The position numbers were made by a program, and so were the translations under genes. From Glaciihabitans sp. INWT7 (GTDB taxonomy: Bacteria; Actinomycetota; Actinomycetes; Actinomycetales; Microbacteriaceae), in the NCBI RefSeq assembly GCF_014217685.1, contig NZ_CP043653.1, positions 1,368,419 to 1,432,418 on the forward strand: DNA of 64,000 bases, written 5' to 3'. Below, piece after piece: positions 63,557 to 64,000 of this stretch. The notes under the pieces are model-generated. The model made no database searches, was not told the DNA's origin, and saw only the letters and a program-made list of their open reading frames with translations. The stretch's first letter is position 1. Every line of letters starts with the position of its first letter.

Positions 63557-63999
63557 AGGCCCTCTTTCGACGTGGCGCCGTTGTCCGGGCCGCGGGCTCG
63601 ACGGCGGACGACGAGAACGAGAGCGAGGGCGGCAGCCAGTACCGTACCTGCCGCCCCGAAGAGCACCGTGCGCCAGATCAATTCCTGCTCGGATTGGATT
63701 CTCTCCGATGGGATCTGCCCGGCGGGGATCCGGTCTGCGGAGATCTCCTCTGCCGGGACCTCCGCTGCCGGGACGTCCGCTGCTGGGACGTCCACCGCGG
63801 GGGGCCCCTGCCGTGTTGTGTCCTCCGCGGCGACGGCGATCGATTCGACATCGCTCACCGTGAACCGAAAACTGTCCCCGACGGGGTCACCGTCGGGGGA
63901 GACCACTCGCCAACGGATCTCGTACTCGGCCGCCGGCATCCCCGCTTCAACCGACACGGTCACCGTGTCTCTGGCGGGAACCACGGTGGCGCCGGCCGC
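63553..63999 (-). CDS. CopC-like copper resistance domain protein, C-terminal part (start outside window)
   Basis: The frame is open to the window edge; the visible 149 codons begin within a CopC-type beta-sandwich (YEIRWRVVSPDGDPVGDSFRFTV), followed by a repeated acidic/Pro linker (about 60 residues) and one transmembrane segment near the C-terminus (TVLFGAAGTVLAAALALVLVV) with a basic tail. This is the exported, membrane-anchored CopC/YcnI-like architecture. The usual His in the SADGHP copper motif is Asp here. GTG 63984 is internal. Confidence 0.72.
   Translation of the reverse strand, partial: AAGATVVPARDTVTVSVEAGMPAAEYEIRWRVVSPDGDPVGDSFRFTVSDVESIAVAAEDTTRQGPPAVDVPAADVPAAEVPAEEISADRIPAGQIPSERIQSEQELIWRTVLFGAAGTVLAAALALVLVVRRRARGPDNGATSKEGL
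63697..63801 (-). repeat. 15-bp tandem repeat, 7 units, linker of the CopC-like gene
   Basis: Seven 15-bp units at 63697, 63712, 63727, 63742, 63757, 63772 and 63787 (best-conserved plus-strand form GACSTCCGCTGCCGG). In frame they give a pentapeptide linker of VPAAD/VPAAE/VPAEE/IPAG-type. Units diverge toward the membrane segment. Confidence 0.88.
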
Positions 64000-64000
64000 C

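Noticed and set aside
1-64000. tRNA, rRNA, riboswitch, IS element, prophage or attachment site
   Set aside because: None was recognised: no cloverleaf with CCA-proximal TTCRA arm, no transposase or integrase-like reading frame, and no long direct repeats at gene borders. Short ncRNAs cannot be excluded by eye.

Overview
The window looks like a chromosomal segment of a high-GC Gram-positive actinobacterium, most probably Microbacteriaceae (inference from gene content and codon style; genus not assignable by eye). Supporting signs are a division cluster without ftsA running into sepF-yggT-divIVA/wag31, an actinobacterial cytochrome bc1-aa3 set with a di-haem QcrC and a CtaF subunit, a DUF3043 protein, an F420-type oxidoreductase, and many genes with a TANNNT box 6-9 nt before the start codon and no ribosome binding site (leaderless architecture).

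Layout. 1-15.3 kb: murD (cut by the window edge)-ftsW-murG-murC-ftsQ-ftsZ-yggS-sepF-yggT-divIVA, then lspA, an rluD-type pseudouridine synthase and dnaE; most neighbours touch or overlap. 15.3-22.6 kb: an orphan protein, a flavin reductase, hisD, nrdR, pyrD, a 430-bp repeat tract, DUF3043, an M20 peptidase and an ErpA-type Fe-S carrier. 22.7-30.9 kb: terminal respiration, ctaC-ctaD-ctaF plus a GNAT gene facing ctaE-qcrC-qcrA-qcrB. 31-35.2 kb: trpD, then glpF-glpK on the minus strand and a DksA-like zinc finger protein. 35.2-44.9 kb: histidine use (hutH-hutU-hutF-hutI, minus strand) and an IclR regulator, separated by a decayed surface-protein locus (an SdrD-like adhesin with an in-frame TGA and a lost 3' end, fused tail to tail with the first 53 codons of a response regulator). 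44.8-64 kb: accessory genes: YchJ, an LLM oxidoreductase, a LolA-like protein with an ABC exporter, a zinc-ribbon/Vsr-like nuclease protein, a GAF-LuxR regulator with an acyl-CoA ligase and SatP-type transporter, a UvrA paralogue, a cyclase-like toroid protein, HxlR and ArsR regulatory pairs, and a CopC-like protein running off the end.

The most unusual signal crosses gene boundaries. At least eight unrelated sequences, inside genes, across stop codons and between genes, are tandemly repeated with a unit of 15 bp (two to eight copies; seven loci keep exactly 15 bp and one mixes 15 bp with longer units). In reading frames each gives a 5-residue repeat. Next in interest are the structured repeat tract after pyrD (two 82-bp copies with a compensatory stem change), a shared inverted-repeat operator in front of hutH and of the IclR gene, an HxlR operator lying on a TTGACA-N16-TATAGT promoter, an ArsR operator cluster that overlaps the start codon of its own leaderless gene, and the deletion scar at about 43603.
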